From contig NZ_AP018449.1 of the NCBI RefSeq assembly GCF_003966895.1, forward strand, positions 1,908,501 through 1,972,500: a stretch of DNA of 64,000 nucleotides. Direction: 5' to 3'. Origin of the DNA: Methylomusa anaerophila. GTDB lineage: Bacteria; Bacillota; Negativicutes; Sporomusales; Sporomusaceae. The notes under the pieces were generated by a model. It saw nothing but the letters and a program-made list of their open reading frames with translations, was not told the origin of the DNA and did no database searches. Of the stretch, positions 43,474 through 52,871 are shown piece after piece (position 1 is the first letter of the stretch; the number at the start of each line of letters is the position of its first letter). Both the position numbers and the translations under genes were made by a program.

Positions 43474-45939
43474 ATGCTGACAGATAAGGAGCAATTTAAA
43501 GCCGCATTTGTGAACCGTTTGTTGGCCTTGCATCGCAAGACTCTCGAAGAGGCGTCACTGGGTGAAAAGTATGATGCCCTGGCGAGCTTAGTCCGCGACA
43601 GCATCGGCCGGCGCTGGGTCAATACGGATTACCAATATGCCAAAACCGCGGAAAAGCAGCTTTATTATTTTTCCATCGAGTTTTTGCCCGGCCGGCTGCT
43701 GGACCAGAATTTACGCAATATCGGTGTCAGGGACCTGTGGGTGGAAGCGCTAAATGAGCTGGGCCTGGACTATGGTGATCTGGAGAATCAGGAGCCTGAC
43801 GCCGGTCTGGGTAACGGAGGACTCGGCCGGCTGGCCGCTTGCTTTTTAGATTCCATGGCAGCATTGGGATTGCCCGGTCACGGCTGCGGCATCCGTTATC
43901 AGTACGGATTATTTGAGCAGAAGATCATCGACGGCAACCAGATTGAGCAGCCGGACAACTGGATGAAAAACTTTAATCTTTGGGAATACCGGCGGGAAGA
44001 TAAAGCCGTTAAAGTGAAGTTTGGCGGCCACCTGAACACAGTGCTGGCTGTTCCTTATGACCTTCCCATTATTGGTTTTGCCAACAACACCGTAAATACC
44101 CTGCGGCTGTGGAGTGCCGAACTGCCAAGAGATCTGACGGTGATTCTTTCGAGTTTAACTCCGGACGATGCGAATAAAGCCGTCCAGCATAAATATTCGG
44201 TGGAAGCGTTATCGCAAATCTTGTATCCGGACGACCGGTATCAGGAGGGCCGGACGCTCCGGCTTGCCCAGGAATATTTTCTGGTATCGGCAGGGGTACA
44301 GAGTATTGTCCGCTATGTTAAGAAAACTCATGGCGGCATTACTCACCTGGCGGAGAAAGCCGCCATTCATATCAACGATACTCATCCGGCGCTGGCTATA
44401 CCGGAATTAATGCGAATCCTAATGGATGATGAGGGACTCGGCTGGGAAGACGCGTGGCGCATTACCGCTAATACTTTTTCTTATACCAACCATACCGTAA
44501 TGCCCGAAGCCTTGGAAAAGTGGCCTGTTGATACCGTCCAAAATTTATTGCCACGCATCTACGAAATTATACACGAGATCAACGAACGGTTTTGCCGGGA
44601 ACTCTGGAAACGCTATCCGGGTGATTGGGACCGCATCGCCGCCATGGCAGTGACAGCTTACGGCTACGTCAAGATGGCTCACCTGGCCGTTGTCGGCAGC
44701 CACAGCGTGAACGGCGTGTCCAAAATTCACACCGAAATTTTAAAACAGGATGTTTTAAAGCTGTTTTATCAGCATGCTCCTAGCAAATTCAATAACAAAA
44801 CCAACGGAATCAACCATCGCCGCTGGCTCGTAGAGGATAACCCCCAATTGAGCCGGTTCATTACTGAAACCATCGGCGACAACTGGATTTTCCGTCCCGT
44901 CGACCTTGGCCGCCTCACAGCGTCGGCCGACAATCCGGAGTTTCAACAAAAATTGAAGGCCATCAAACGTGAGAGAAAGATAATTTTAGCCAGGTATATC
45001 AATGGCAAATATGGCGTCGAAATTGATGTGAACTCCATATTTGACGTGCAAATAAAGAGAATTCACGCCTATAAACGGCAGTTGCTGAATGCGTTGCGCA
45101 TTATAGACTTATATGACCGGCTTAAGGCAAACCCGGATCTTGACGTTATTCCGCGCACCTTTATTTTTGCCGGCAAAGCGGCGCCGGGTTATGTTTTGGC
45201 CAAAAAAGTTATTAAGCTCATCAACACTCTGGCCAAGGTAATCAACAACGACGCAGCCGTTAATAATAAGATCAAAGTGGTGTTCATCGAAAATTACGGA
45301 GTTTCTCTGGCGGAAATAATTATTCCCGCCGCCGACGTCAGCGAGCAGATTTCCACCGCCGGTACGGAAGCATCCGGCACCAGTAATATGAAATTAATGA
45401 TGAACGGGGCTTTAACAGTCGGGACAATGGACGGGGCCAACATCGAGATCAAGGAAGCGGTAGGGATAGAGAACATTATTCCCTTTGGGCTGTCCGTGGA
45501 AGAAATTATAAGCGTCTGCGGCTATAGCGGCTGCGATCCCCGGACGGTTTACAACAACAATCCCCGGGTGCGGCAGGTTGTTGACCGGCTTGTCGACGGT
45601 ACACTTCCTTTCGCCGCCGATGAGTTTCACATTCTTTATGATCACCTGGTTTATGGTGATGGTCATTTTATGGAGCTTAATGATTTTGATGCCTTTTTGG
45701 CAGCCCAGGAAAAAGTGGACATCCTTTTCCGCGATGAAAAGGCCTGGTGGAAAATTATCACCCTAAATATTTCTAAGTCGGGACTATTTTCAAGCGATTA
45801 TACCGTGAATGAATACGCCCGGCATATCTGGAGAATAAGACCGGTGGAGATTAAAGACAAGCTGGAATCTCCGGTTGAAAAAGTTGGGGACGCAAAAGAC
45901 AGGCCTGGTTTGAACAATGTTGGGTTTGGGGCGCTGTAA
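43474..45939 (+). CDS. glgP: Glycogen/starch phosphorylase
   Basis: An 821-aa GT35 phosphorylase releasing glucose-1-phosphate from glucan. EPDAGLGNGGLGRLAACFLD and HINDTHPALAIPELMRILMD are conserved N-domain blocks. The pyridoxal phosphate lysine lies in TEASGTSNMKLMMNGALTVG, followed by GTMDGANIEI. Synthesis and breakdown genes share an operon, as in many Firmicutes; no branching enzyme is in this window. Confidence 0.96.
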   Translation: MLTDKEQFKAAFVNRLLALHRKTLEEASLGEKYDALASLVRDSIGRRWVNTDYQYAKTAEKQLYYFSIEFLPGRLLDQNLRNIGVRDLWVEALNELGLDYGDLENQEPDAGLGNGGLGRLAACFLDSMAALGLPGHGCGIRYQYGLFEQKIIDGNQIEQPDNWMKNFNLWEYRREDKAVKVKFGGHLNTVLAVPYDLPIIGFANNTVNTLRLWSAELPRDLTVILSSLTPDDANKAVQHKYSVEALSQILYPDDRYQEGRTLRLAQEYFLVSAGVQSIVRYVKKTHGGITHLAEKAAIHINDTHPALAIPELMRILMDDEGLGWEDAWRITANTFSYTNHTVMPEALEKWPVDTVQNLLPRIYEIIHEINERFCRELWKRYPGDWDRIAAMAVTAYGYVKMAHLAVVGSHSVNGVSKIHTEILKQDVLKLFYQHAPSKFNNKTNGINHRRWLVEDNPQLSRFITETIGDNWIFRPVDLGRLTASADNPEFQQKLKAIKRERKIILARYINGKYGVEIDVNSIFDVQIKRIHAYKRQLLNALRIIDLYDRLKANPDLDVIPRTFIFAGKAAPGYVLAKKVIKLINTLAKVINNDAAVNNKIKVVFIENYGVSLAEIIIPAADVSEQISTAGTEASGTSNMKLMMNGALTVGTMDGANIEIKEAVGIENIIPFGLSVEEIISVCGYSGCDPRTVYNNNPRVRQVVDRLVDGTLPFAADEFHILYDHLVYGDGHFMELNDFDAFLAAQEKVDILFRDEKAWWKIITLNISKSGLFSSDYTVNEYARHIWRIRPVEIKDKLESPVEKVGDAKDRPGLNNVGFGAL

Positions 45940-45963
45940 GGCAGACGGGGGGAGATCAATCAT

Positions 45964-46575
45964 ATGAAAGTCCTGGTAGTATTTTATTCCTTATACGGAC
46001 ACATTCGCCGCCTGGCAGAGGCAATCGTCGAGGGGGTGGAAGAGGTGCCCGGCGCTGTGGCGATTTTGCGGCGAGTACCGGAAACATTGCCGGAACAGGT
46101 GTTGGCAAAACTGGGGGCAACAGCATCGCAAAAAGCCATGGCCCATATCCCCATTTGCCAGTTGCAGGATTTGACTGACGCGGCGGCGATCATTTTCGGT
46201 GCGCCTACCCGTTATGGGAACATGTGCGGGCAAATGCGGCAGTTTCTTGACTCTACGGGAAAGATATGGGCCGAAGGCGGGCTGGTGGGAAAGGCAGGCA
46301 GCGTATTTACCAGTGCGGCAACTCAGCATGGCGGACAAGAGTCCACCATACTAAGCTTCCACACCACCCTTCTCCACCATGGAATGGTCATTGTGGGATT
46401 GCCCTATACCTTCACCGGTCAAACTATTATTCACGAGGTAACAGGCTGTTCTCCTTACGGCGCTTCCACCATGTCCGGCATCAAGGCTAACAGAATGCCC
46501 AGCAAGAACGAACTGGCGGGCGCCCGCTATCAGGGCCGGCATGTCGCCCGGATAGCCGCGAAATTAATAAAATAA
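45964..46575 (+). CDS. WrbA-like flavodoxin / NAD(P)H:quinone oxidoreductase
   Basis: A 203-aa flavodoxin-fold protein. The FMN phosphate loop is VVFYSLYGHIRRLAEAIVEG, and IIFGAPTRYGNMCGQMRQFL and SVFTSAATQHGGQESTILSF are characteristic WrbA blocks. Such enzymes reduce quinones by two electrons and help with oxidative stress. It follows glgP by 24 nt and may be co-transcribed, though a functional link is not obvious. Confidence 0.9.
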   Translation: MKVLVVFYSLYGHIRRLAEAIVEGVEEVPGAVAILRRVPETLPEQVLAKLGATASQKAMAHIPICQLQDLTDAAAIIFGAPTRYGNMCGQMRQFLDSTGKIWAEGGLVGKAGSVFTSAATQHGGQESTILSFHTTLLHHGMVIVGLPYTFTGQTIIHEVTGCSPYGASTMSGIKANRMPSKNELAGARYQGRHVARIAAKLIK

Positions 46576-46577
46576 AA

Positions 46578-46611
46578 AAAGGGGCTGTCTCCTGTATGAG
46601 ACAGCCCCTTT
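46578..46611. terminator. Bidirectional terminator
   Basis: GGGGCTGTCTC (46581-46591) pairs with GAGACAGCCCC (46598-46608), with A-runs before and T-runs after. It separates convergent genes. Confidence 0.9.
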
Positions 46612-46619
46612 GCAATCGT

Positions 46620-47279
46620 TTATTTGAATTTGTAAGTAACGCCGAAGCCCAAACCTTCAGCGTTCAAGTCGGTTGGATAGGGAGGCCAGTGCAGCTTTTT
46701 GGACTGGATGGTACGGTAATTGACGTTGAATTCCCAGCCAGGGCTGAATTCGTAAGAAACGCCGGCTTCCCAGTTAAACAAGTCTGCGCCTGTACCCATG
46801 CTGCCCCACAAAGTTGTCTTGTCGGCGATGGGAGCGCTGCCAACTACGCCAAACTGCCAAAAATTCTTGGTATCCGACGAGCCGGCATAAACATTTTTCC
46901 CTTTTGCTGTAACCAAGCCGGTAAAAACCGAAATATTTTTATCCAATTTGTAAAGTAAATTATACTCATTAAATGTAAACTTGGCGGTATCGGGATACGT
47001 TACACCGAACCAAACAAAACCGGTACTGGCGGATTCGGGTTCAAAGTTGCGGTATTGAACCGCGAAATTGTTACCAAGTCCCAAGGTTATCCCGGCATCC
47101 AAATTGTACTTTTTGTCGTAAGGCGGAAAGGCGATTGTAACGTCGCTGATACTGTTCTCAGTATTACGCCAGGTCAGGTCAACCGAGGCCTTGCCTTGCG
47201 AGTAGTCGGTGAGCGGCGAAGCCAGCGCCGTACTGCTGAAAAGCATCAAGCCTGTGAGCGCAACTAAAACCTTTTTCAT
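46620..47279 (-). CDS. Outer-membrane beta-barrel protein
   Basis: A 219-aa protein with a signal peptide (MKKVLVALTGLMLFSSTALA) and a mature part made of alternating amphipathic strands with aromatic girdles (NNFAVQYRNFEP, FTFNEYNLLYKLD, FSPGWEFNVNYRTIQ). The last strand is GLGFGVTYKFK; most barrels end in F or Y, here one Lys follows. It is a small porin-like protein of unknown substrate, consistent with a diderm host. Convergent with the WrbA-like gene. Confidence 0.75.
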   Translation of the reverse strand: MKKVLVALTGLMLFSSTALASPLTDYSQGKASVDLTWRNTENSISDVTIAFPPYDKKYNLDAGITLGLGNNFAVQYRNFEPESASTGFVWFGVTYPDTAKFTFNEYNLLYKLDKNISVFTGLVTAKGKNVYAGSSDTKNFWQFGVVGSAPIADKTTLWGSMGTGADLFNWEAGVSYEFSPGWEFNVNYRTIQSKKLHWPPYPTDLNAEGLGFGVTYKFK

Positions 47280-47502
47280 ACTCTTTTTCCTCCCTGATAA
47301 TTGTTCATAAGATCACTCTAATCATAACTGCCGATAATAGTGGTTGTCTAACCAGAATTCACCAATTAGTGACATTGATCAACAATATTCGGCTAATTTT
47401 GTGTTATTTTTTTATAATGCAGGGACAAAGAATTGATTTGACATTGTAGCGAGAAAATGTTAAACTATAATTCCTTAAAGTTTTTAAATCTATTTACCTT
47501 AT

Positions 47503-47578
47503 CGCGGGATGGAGCAGTTGGTAGCTCGTCGGGCTCATAACCCGAAGGCCGCAGGTTCAAGTCCTGCTCCCGCAACCA
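47503..47578 (+). tRNA. Initiator tRNA-fMet (CAT)
   Basis: 76 nt including encoded CCA. Hallmarks of the initiator are the unpaired C1-A72 at the acceptor end and three consecutive G-C pairs in the anticodon stem (GGG CTCATAA CCC). The T-arm GCAGG TTCAAGT CCTGC is intact. Confidence 0.95.
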
Positions 47579-47585
47579 TGACTGC

Positions 47586-47621
47586 AAGGGGTTGTCTCTT
47601 TTTTGAGTCAGCCCCTTTTTT
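47586..47621 (+). terminator. Terminator after the tRNA
   Basis: AAGGGGTTG pairs with CAGCCCCTT (one wobble), followed by T-run. Confidence 0.8.
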
Positions 47622-47708
47622 AATGTATTTCACCACTTGACAAATCATAGCATTATGATAGCGTTGTCGAAGGAGGGACGCGTATCGGGAAAAAGTAGTG
47701 AATATCTA

Positions 47709-47739
47709 TTGACTATTTATTGTATATATGTATATATAA
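47709..47739 (+). promoter_or_regulatory. Promoter and GntR-type operator 1 (MFS gene)
   Basis: TTGACT (47709-47714), 17 nt, TATATA (47732-47737). The 14-mer TATATATGTATATA (47723-47736) overlaps the -10 and differs by one base from operators 2 to 4. Confidence 0.5.
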
Positions 47740-47814
47740 TTATAGAGACCTTTTTATTTTATTTTCATGTCCCAAAATATGTAAAAAATATGCTAAAGGA
47801 TGGGTTTTAATATT

Positions 47815-49035
47815 ATGATCAATTTCACACAAGAATCCACGGCTGTCTCTAAGAAAAACTCACATTCGGACGTACTGTGGATGGCCTTCCTGCTTGGCCT
47901 GCTTGCGGCATTTGCGCCGTTAACTATCGATATGTATTTGCCTGCTTTGCCGAAATTGGGGGCTGATCTCAATGCCGGCGCCTCCCTGGCCCAGTTCAGC
48001 TTAACGGCCTGTTTGCTTGGTATTGCACTGGGACAATTAGTTGCGGGGCCTATAAGTGATGTGCGTGGCCGAAAAGGCCCCTTGCTTGCCGGTTTGCTTA
48101 TCTATGTTGTTGCGTCGCTGTCCTGCGCGTTTGCCCCAACGATTTGGTTATTGGTAGTCATGCGATTTATCCAAGGATTGGCGGGGTCGGCAGGTATTGT
48201 TATCTCACGCGCCATTGTGCGGGATCTATACTCAGGCTTTCAAATGACTCGCTTTTTTGCGTTATTGATGTTGGTCAACGGAGTTGCCCCTATCCTTGCC
48301 CCGGTCCTGGGCGGACAAGTTTTGCAAGTAACCTCCTGGCGGGGTATTTTTCTTGTGCTGTCGGTCGTGGGGATCTTTACGCTGTTGGCCGTCTCTTTTG
48401 GATTGCCCGAAACCCTGCGGGCCGGTCAGCGTTCGAAGGGTGGTATTAACAACACATTTCGCGCTTTCCGTCGCTTAATTGGGAACCGCATCTTTATGGG
48501 CTATGCATTGGTACAGGGATTTGCTCTTGCCGCCATGTTTGCTTATATCGCAGGATCTCCCTTTGTGCTACAGAATATTTTCGGTGTATCGCCGCAAATT
48601 TTTAGCCTGCTTTTTGGCATTAACAGTCTGGGGATTATTATTGCCGGTCAAATTACCGGCAGGTTGGCAGGCCGGATTCCGGAGGCGCAACTTCTGGTTG
48701 CAGGTCTTACAATTGCGTTTGTGGGTGGAGTGCTGCTATTGGCCATGATTTTGGCCGGCGGAGGGCTTTATTCCATTCTAGTGCCCTTGTTTTTTGCCGT
48801 TTCCAGTGTCGGGATTATCGGGACCAGCAGCTTTTCGCTGGCCATGCAGGATCAGGCAAAAGATGCAGGCAGCGCATCGGCCCTTATCGGAGTTTTGTCT
48901 TTTGTTTTCGGCGGATTAATGGCGCCGCTTGTGGGAATCGGCGGCAGTCATACCGCCGTCCCGATGGGGATTATCATTGCGTTTTCTGAAACCATGGCCG
49001 CCCTATGTTATCTCTTCTTGGTAAAATGTAAGTAA
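47815..49035 (+). CDS. MFS transporter, Bcr/CflA drug-efflux type
   Basis: About 406 aa with twelve membrane segments. FAPLTIDMYLPALPKLGADL and GPISDVRGRKGPLLAGLLIY are the Bcr/CflA N-terminal motifs (motif A of the major facilitator family). ATG 47815 has AAAGGATGG about 12 nt upstream; ATG 47800 is an alternative. The promoter carries a variant of the element shared with the methyltransferase operons, so it may export an aromatic product or toxic substrate of that pathway. Substrate unproven. Confidence 0.88.
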   Translation: MINFTQESTAVSKKNSHSDVLWMAFLLGLLAAFAPLTIDMYLPALPKLGADLNAGASLAQFSLTACLLGIALGQLVAGPISDVRGRKGPLLAGLLIYVVASLSCAFAPTIWLLVVMRFIQGLAGSAGIVISRAIVRDLYSGFQMTRFFALLMLVNGVAPILAPVLGGQVLQVTSWRGIFLVLSVVGIFTLLAVSFGLPETLRAGQRSKGGINNTFRAFRRLIGNRIFMGYALVQGFALAAMFAYIAGSPFVLQNIFGVSPQIFSLLFGINSLGIIIAGQITGRLAGRIPEAQLLVAGLTIAFVGGVLLLAMILAGGGLYSILVPLFFAVSSVGIIGTSSFSLAMQDQAKDAGSASALIGVLSFVFGGLMAPLVGIGGSHTAVPMGIIIAFSETMAALCYLFLVKCK

Positions 49036-49128
49036 TCGGCTCGCCCGCTGTTCCTGCCCCCTGGAGAGAGGGCCGGCTGTTTTTTAGATGGCGCAATATT
49101 CAAGCAAATCACAATGTACAAAAAGTTC

Positions 49129-49177
49129 TTGACAAGCCATCTGTTTATTATTATTCTATTGATATAGATGTATATAC
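49129..49177 (+). promoter_or_regulatory. Promoter and GntR-type operator 2 (porin operon)
   Basis: TTGACA (49129-49134), 17 nt, TATTCT (49152-49157), then TATAGATGTATATA (49163-49176), including GTATATAC (49170-49177), the GT-N-TA-N-AC pattern of HutC-type sites. Confidence 0.65.
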
Positions 49178-49243
49178 GTATAGAATTGAGGTGAATCGGG
49201 GTTGACGTATCAATTTCAGTAAATATTTTTGGGGGTGAACGGA

Positions 49244-50560
49244 ATGAAAAAAGGCATTATTCTCATATTTGTACTTATTTTGACCAGCTTTTCCGCCTTG
49301 GCGTCTGCCGCGTCAAATCTATACAGTGATGTGCCGGAAAACCATTGGGCTTACGATGCCCTTGGTAAATTGGCCAAGGCCGGGATTATCAGCAATTTCA
49401 GGGAAGAGAGGGTGTTGACCCGTTATGAAATGGCGCAGATTATTGCCAATGCATTGACCAAGGTTGATAAAGCTAACGCGGAGACACAGGCACTTGTACA
49501 AAAACTGTCGGCAGAGTTTGCTGATGAGTTGAACGACATCGGCGTGCGAGGGAAGAAGACGGAAGAAAAGGAAGACACTCGCATGAAAATTAGCGGTTTT
49601 GGCATTTTTGGGTATGAATGGGTGAAAAACCCGCGAACCTACTTTGCGACCAATAACATAGCGGACGGCACCTCCAAGTCCGAAACCAGGTCAATATTTG
49701 TTTTAACAATCGATCAGAAGTTTTCCAAGGACGCTTATTTTCATGCCGATTTCAACGGTGAGGTTATGGGAGGAAGATCAGGCGACAATTCCGTCATGCG
49801 CTTTCAGGATGCTTATTATGCCGCCAAAGCCGGCGGTTTGGAATGGTCGGCCGGCCGGTACAGTCCTTATCTGGGCAAAGGTTTGCTCTATTATGTGCCG
49901 TATAATGACGGAGTAAGACTGACTTTTGGGAATGTTGTAAAAACCACTTTGTATTCGGTAAAATTCAACGATCGCTCCTGGGAATTAGCCGATATTGGCT
50001 GCCAGTTGAGCAAGAATACCAATCTTTCCTTAGCCTATGTTAATGATAAAGTGCCGCATAATGTAGCGATTTATCCCGACCAAGACTTTTACAACTCTGC
50101 TGCCCTGGGTATAAGCTACACAGGTATCACCAACTGGACGGTGACAGGAGAATATGGCAAGAACCGGGCGGAAGAGGCCAAAAAAGCCAATGGCGGAAGT
50201 TCCCCTTACGGCATGTACATTATGGCAAAATATAAAGGGGCAAATCCCTTTGTGATCGGCAGTACCGGCGCCTGGGTAACCTATAAGCAGGCCCAGGACG
50301 GTTTTGATTTATGGGCCTTGACCAGCCGAACCGATCTTACCGGACCGCAGAATTGGTCAGCTCCCGGCTGTGGCGGCGGTTTGAATGATGTCCGCGGGTT
50401 TGAAGTCGGGTTTGAAGCCACTGTGGCCCCGCGTGCCATGTTATCAATGCGCTACGATAGTCTGCGGGCGGTGAAAACTCCGGGCGGCCTAGCTAATGCC
50501 ATAGGCGCCGATCAGAAAGATCAAAGCTATTTTATCAGTCAACTGACATGGGTTTTCTAA
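49244..50560 (+). CDS. SLH-domain outer-membrane porin (OmpM-like)
   Basis: A 438-aa protein from ATG 49244 behind GGGGGTGAACGG. A signal peptide (KGIILIFVLILTSFSALASA) is followed by one SLH domain (LYSDVPENHWAYDALGKLAK, RYEMAQIIANAL), which in Negativicutes binds polyaminated peptidoglycan. A short coiled coil comes next, and then a beta-barrel of about 300 residues ending QSYFISQLTWVF. Such porins tether the outer membrane. Its promoter and neighbours suggest it admits the methylated substrate of the downstream methyltransferase. Confidence 0.88.
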   Translation: MKKGIILIFVLILTSFSALASAASNLYSDVPENHWAYDALGKLAKAGIISNFREERVLTRYEMAQIIANALTKVDKANAETQALVQKLSAEFADELNDIGVRGKKTEEKEDTRMKISGFGIFGYEWVKNPRTYFATNNIADGTSKSETRSIFVLTIDQKFSKDAYFHADFNGEVMGGRSGDNSVMRFQDAYYAAKAGGLEWSAGRYSPYLGKGLLYYVPYNDGVRLTFGNVVKTTLYSVKFNDRSWELADIGCQLSKNTNLSLAYVNDKVPHNVAIYPDQDFYNSAALGISYTGITNWTVTGEYGKNRAEEAKKANGGSSPYGMYIMAKYKGANPFVIGSTGAWVTYKQAQDGFDLWALTSRTDLTGPQNWSAPGCGGGLNDVRGFEVGFEATVAPRAMLSMRYDSLRAVKTPGGLANAIGADQKDQSYFISQLTWVF

Positions 50561-50627
50561 ACATAAGCCAAGCAAAAAGGGGTTTTACAAAGGCAAAGCA
50601 TAAATATAAGGAGGGCAGGGAACGCCT

Positions 50628-50861
50628 ATGAGCAAGATTGATTTGGTAAAAGCAGTGGTGAAGGAACAATGCGACGTACTTTTGCCATCATGAAAGACAC
50701 TGTAGCCGCGATCAAAGCAGCGGAATTGGGCGTAACGGTTTTGGTGGGGGCGGTCCGGTCGACGCAAGTGTTACCAAATACTGCGGAGCTGACGGATATT
50801 GTAGAAATGCTTATGATGCGGTAGAAATGTGTAAACAGGCTGTAGGAGGTCAAGTAATAAA
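50628..50861 (+). pseudogene. Corrinoid-protein gene relic with internal deletion
   Basis: The frame opens with MSKIDLVKAVVKEQ, the same as the start of the intact corrinoid protein at 57937, and stops within 25 codons. Beyond it, in shifted frames, TVAAIKA, TVLVGGGPVD and ADGYCRNAYDAVEMC appear, matching that protein's last 50 residues. The cobalamin-binding middle, with DxHxxG, is missing. A good ribosome site (AAGGAGGG) survives. It lies where a methyltransferase operon would normally carry its corrinoid partner. Confidence 0.85.
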
Positions 50862-50884
50862 AATAAAACTGGAGGTTGAGTGAA

Positions 50885-51991
50885 TTGAAAACAAATCAAG
50901 AATTATTGCAAGAGCGTAAAACCAGGCTGAACAAGGCAATTACTTTGGAAAAACCGGACAGGACGCCGGTGGTTCTTATGGCCGATGCATTTTGCGCAAG
51001 TCATATGGGAGTAAAATTAGCCGATTTTTGTACCAGTTTAAAAATGCAGAATCAGACGATGGTAAACTCAATAAAAGCTCTCGGCGATGTAGACGGCATG
51101 AATGCCGCTTTTGCCGCCGGTCCCTTATTTCCGCTAATTTTTATGACCTATGTCAAGCTGCCCGGACGGGAATTACCGGAAAATTCGCTGTGGCAGTTGG
51201 ATGAAAAGGAGGTCATGCTGGTTGAAGACTATGACACCATTCTTAATAAAGGCTGGGGACCTTTTATGCAGGATTACCTGGTCAAACGTCTCAATTACCC
51301 ATTGGAGGGGATTATGGGTGAATTGGCGGAAACGCCGCAAATGGTGAAAAACTTCGAGAAGGAAGGATATTGCGTTTATTCCCCGATTATCGCTACGGCA
51401 GTACCGGAGTTGTTGGGCGGCGGCCGCTCAATGCCGAAATTCATGCGCGATTTATATAAAATACCTGATAAAGTGGAAGCTGTATTAGATGCCATTCAAA
51501 AGGAAAGCCTGGAAATACTGCGTCAGCAAATAAGGGCTACTGATTCAACAGTAGTCTTTATTTCACCGGCACGGGGAGCCAGTGAGTTCTTTTCGCCGAA
51601 ACTGTGGCAGCGGTTTGTCTGGAAATATTTAAAAGAGACCGTAGATGTAGTTATCGAAGAAGGTGCGTTTGCCGATATTCATATTGACTCCAACTGGGAA
51701 CGGGATTTGGAATTTTTCCGGTCGCTTCCTAAAGGGAAATGCATTTTTGAAACTGACGGCGCAACCGATATTTACAAAGTTAAAGAAGTAATCGGCGACA
51801 TGATGTGTATTAAAGGCGATGTGCCTGCGGCTAAACTGGCGCTGGGCACTCCTGACGATGTATACAACTATTCGGCCGGTTTAGTCAAAGACATGGGTCC
51901 CGGCTTTATTCTTTCATCCGGATGCTCCATTCCGCCTAATGCCAAAGTGGAAAATGTCAAAGCCATGATTGCGGCGGCCACTGGGAAATAA
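50885..51991 (+). CDS. URO-D-family corrinoid methyltransferase (MT1 type)
   Basis: About 368 aa from TTG 50885, 9 nt after GGAGG. A uroporphyrinogen-decarboxylase-like barrel (RLNKAITLEKPDRTPVVLMA, PEGIMGELAETPQMV-type region, ADIHIDSNWERDLEFFRSLP) ends in ILSSGCSIPPNAKVENVKAM, the conserved zinc-Cys segment of this methyltransferase group. An HxD replaces the HxC of MtbA/MtaA. In O-demethylase systems of Desulfitobacterium and related anaerobes a URO-D-type protein transfers the methyl of a substrate to a corrinoid protein. The exact substrate is unknown; methoxyaromatics are a guess. Confidence 0.85.
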   Translation: MKTNQELLQERKTRLNKAITLEKPDRTPVVLMADAFCASHMGVKLADFCTSLKMQNQTMVNSIKALGDVDGMNAAFAAGPLFPLIFMTYVKLPGRELPENSLWQLDEKEVMLVEDYDTILNKGWGPFMQDYLVKRLNYPLEGIMGELAETPQMVKNFEKEGYCVYSPIIATAVPELLGGGRSMPKFMRDLYKIPDKVEAVLDAIQKESLEILRQQIRATDSTVVFISPARGASEFFSPKLWQRFVWKYLKETVDVVIEEGAFADIHIDSNWERDLEFFRSLPKGKCIFETDGATDIYKVKEVIGDMMCIKGDVPAAKLALGTPDDVYNYSAGLVKDMGPGFILSSGCSIPPNAKVENVKAMIAAATGK

Positions 51992-52017
51992 CCGGCGCCT
52001 GAAGGGAGCTATATCTA

Positions 52018-52581
52018 ATGACGCCTGATTTTTCGGAACTAGTCCAGGAAGCTTTGGCGTACAAGGCTGATTATGCAGCTATCGTGAAGTCGGAGCAAAT
52101 CAAGTTTGTTGCCGATTTTCGTAAAGCCTGTGAACAAAATAGCTGCGGCAAGTATAACAAAAACTGGATGTGTCCGCCGGCAGTCGGGCCCTTGGAGGAA
52201 TTAAAGGAGCGAGCCGGCCGCTTTCGGCAGGGATTACTGTTTCAAACCGTCCACACAATTAAGAGTTCTTTTGACTGGAAAGGAATGATGGCGGCGGCGA
52301 AGATTCACGACGGTGTTTTTCGTAATATTCTCGGCGTAATCAAGGCCAAATATAATTTTGCGGCTATATTGCCTCTTAGCGCCGGAGCTTGCATATTTTG
52401 TGACAAGTGCGCGTATGTGGAGGGGGAGCCGTGCCGGTTTCCGGAGCAGGCGTTGGCCTCTGTCGAAGCTTACGGCATTGATGTCATGAATTTGGAGAAG
52501 GCCTGCGGCATTCCGTACTATAATGGGAAGAATACGGTTTCTTATGTTGGGCTTATCTTATTTAATACAAATGAATTATAG
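52018..52581 (+). CDS. DUF2284 metal-binding protein
   Basis: A 187-aa protein. Conserved cysteines are arranged as CEQNSCGKYNKNWMCPP near residue 38 and GACIFCDKCAYVEGEPCRFP near residue 126, the DUF2284 pattern, likely binding zinc or an iron-sulfur cluster. It follows the methyltransferase gene by 26 nt, and such genes recur in corrinoid methyltransferase clusters; their role there is not established. A terminator follows. Confidence 0.88.
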   Translation: MTPDFSELVQEALAYKADYAAIVKSEQIKFVADFRKACEQNSCGKYNKNWMCPPAVGPLEELKERAGRFRQGLLFQTVHTIKSSFDWKGMMAAAKIHDGVFRNILGVIKAKYNFAAILPLSAGACIFCDKCAYVEGEPCRFPEQALASVEAYGIDVMNLEKACGIPYYNGKNTVSYVGLILFNTNEL

Positions 52582-52645
52582 GCTGACCTGGCCTCAATAC
52601 GCCTGGCAGGATGGGGATACGGTGTGAGAGCGGCTAAAGAAGGAC

Positions 52646-52686
52646 AACGGCGGGAGCGAACGGAAAAAGTTCTCGCCGTTTTTTTG
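52646..52686 (+). terminator. Terminator of the porin-methyltransferase operon
   Basis: AACGGCGGGAG pairs with CTCGCCGTT (one bulge), followed by seven T. Confidence 0.75.
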
Positions 52687-52747
52687 CCAGCAATTGTTTA
52701 TTAAATCCCACAGCAACTTCTAGTAGACTGCCAACTAGTAAAAAATA

Positions 52748-52797
52748 TTGACAAATTGCCGTTTTCTTTATACGCTGTATATATAGATGTATATATT
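52748..52797 (+). promoter_or_regulatory. Promoter and GntR-type operator 3 (activase operon)
   Basis: TTGACA (52748-52753), 17 nt, weak -10 TACGCT (52771-52776), then TATAGATGTATATA (52782-52795). GTATATAT occurs twice (52777 and 52789), 12 bp apart, suggesting a double site. Confidence 0.65.
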
Positions 52798-52871
52798 AAA
52801 ACTTGCTGAAATAGTGAAAAACTTTTAATTGTACATCGACGTCTGCCGGTAAAAGGAAAGGTGATCAGTAG

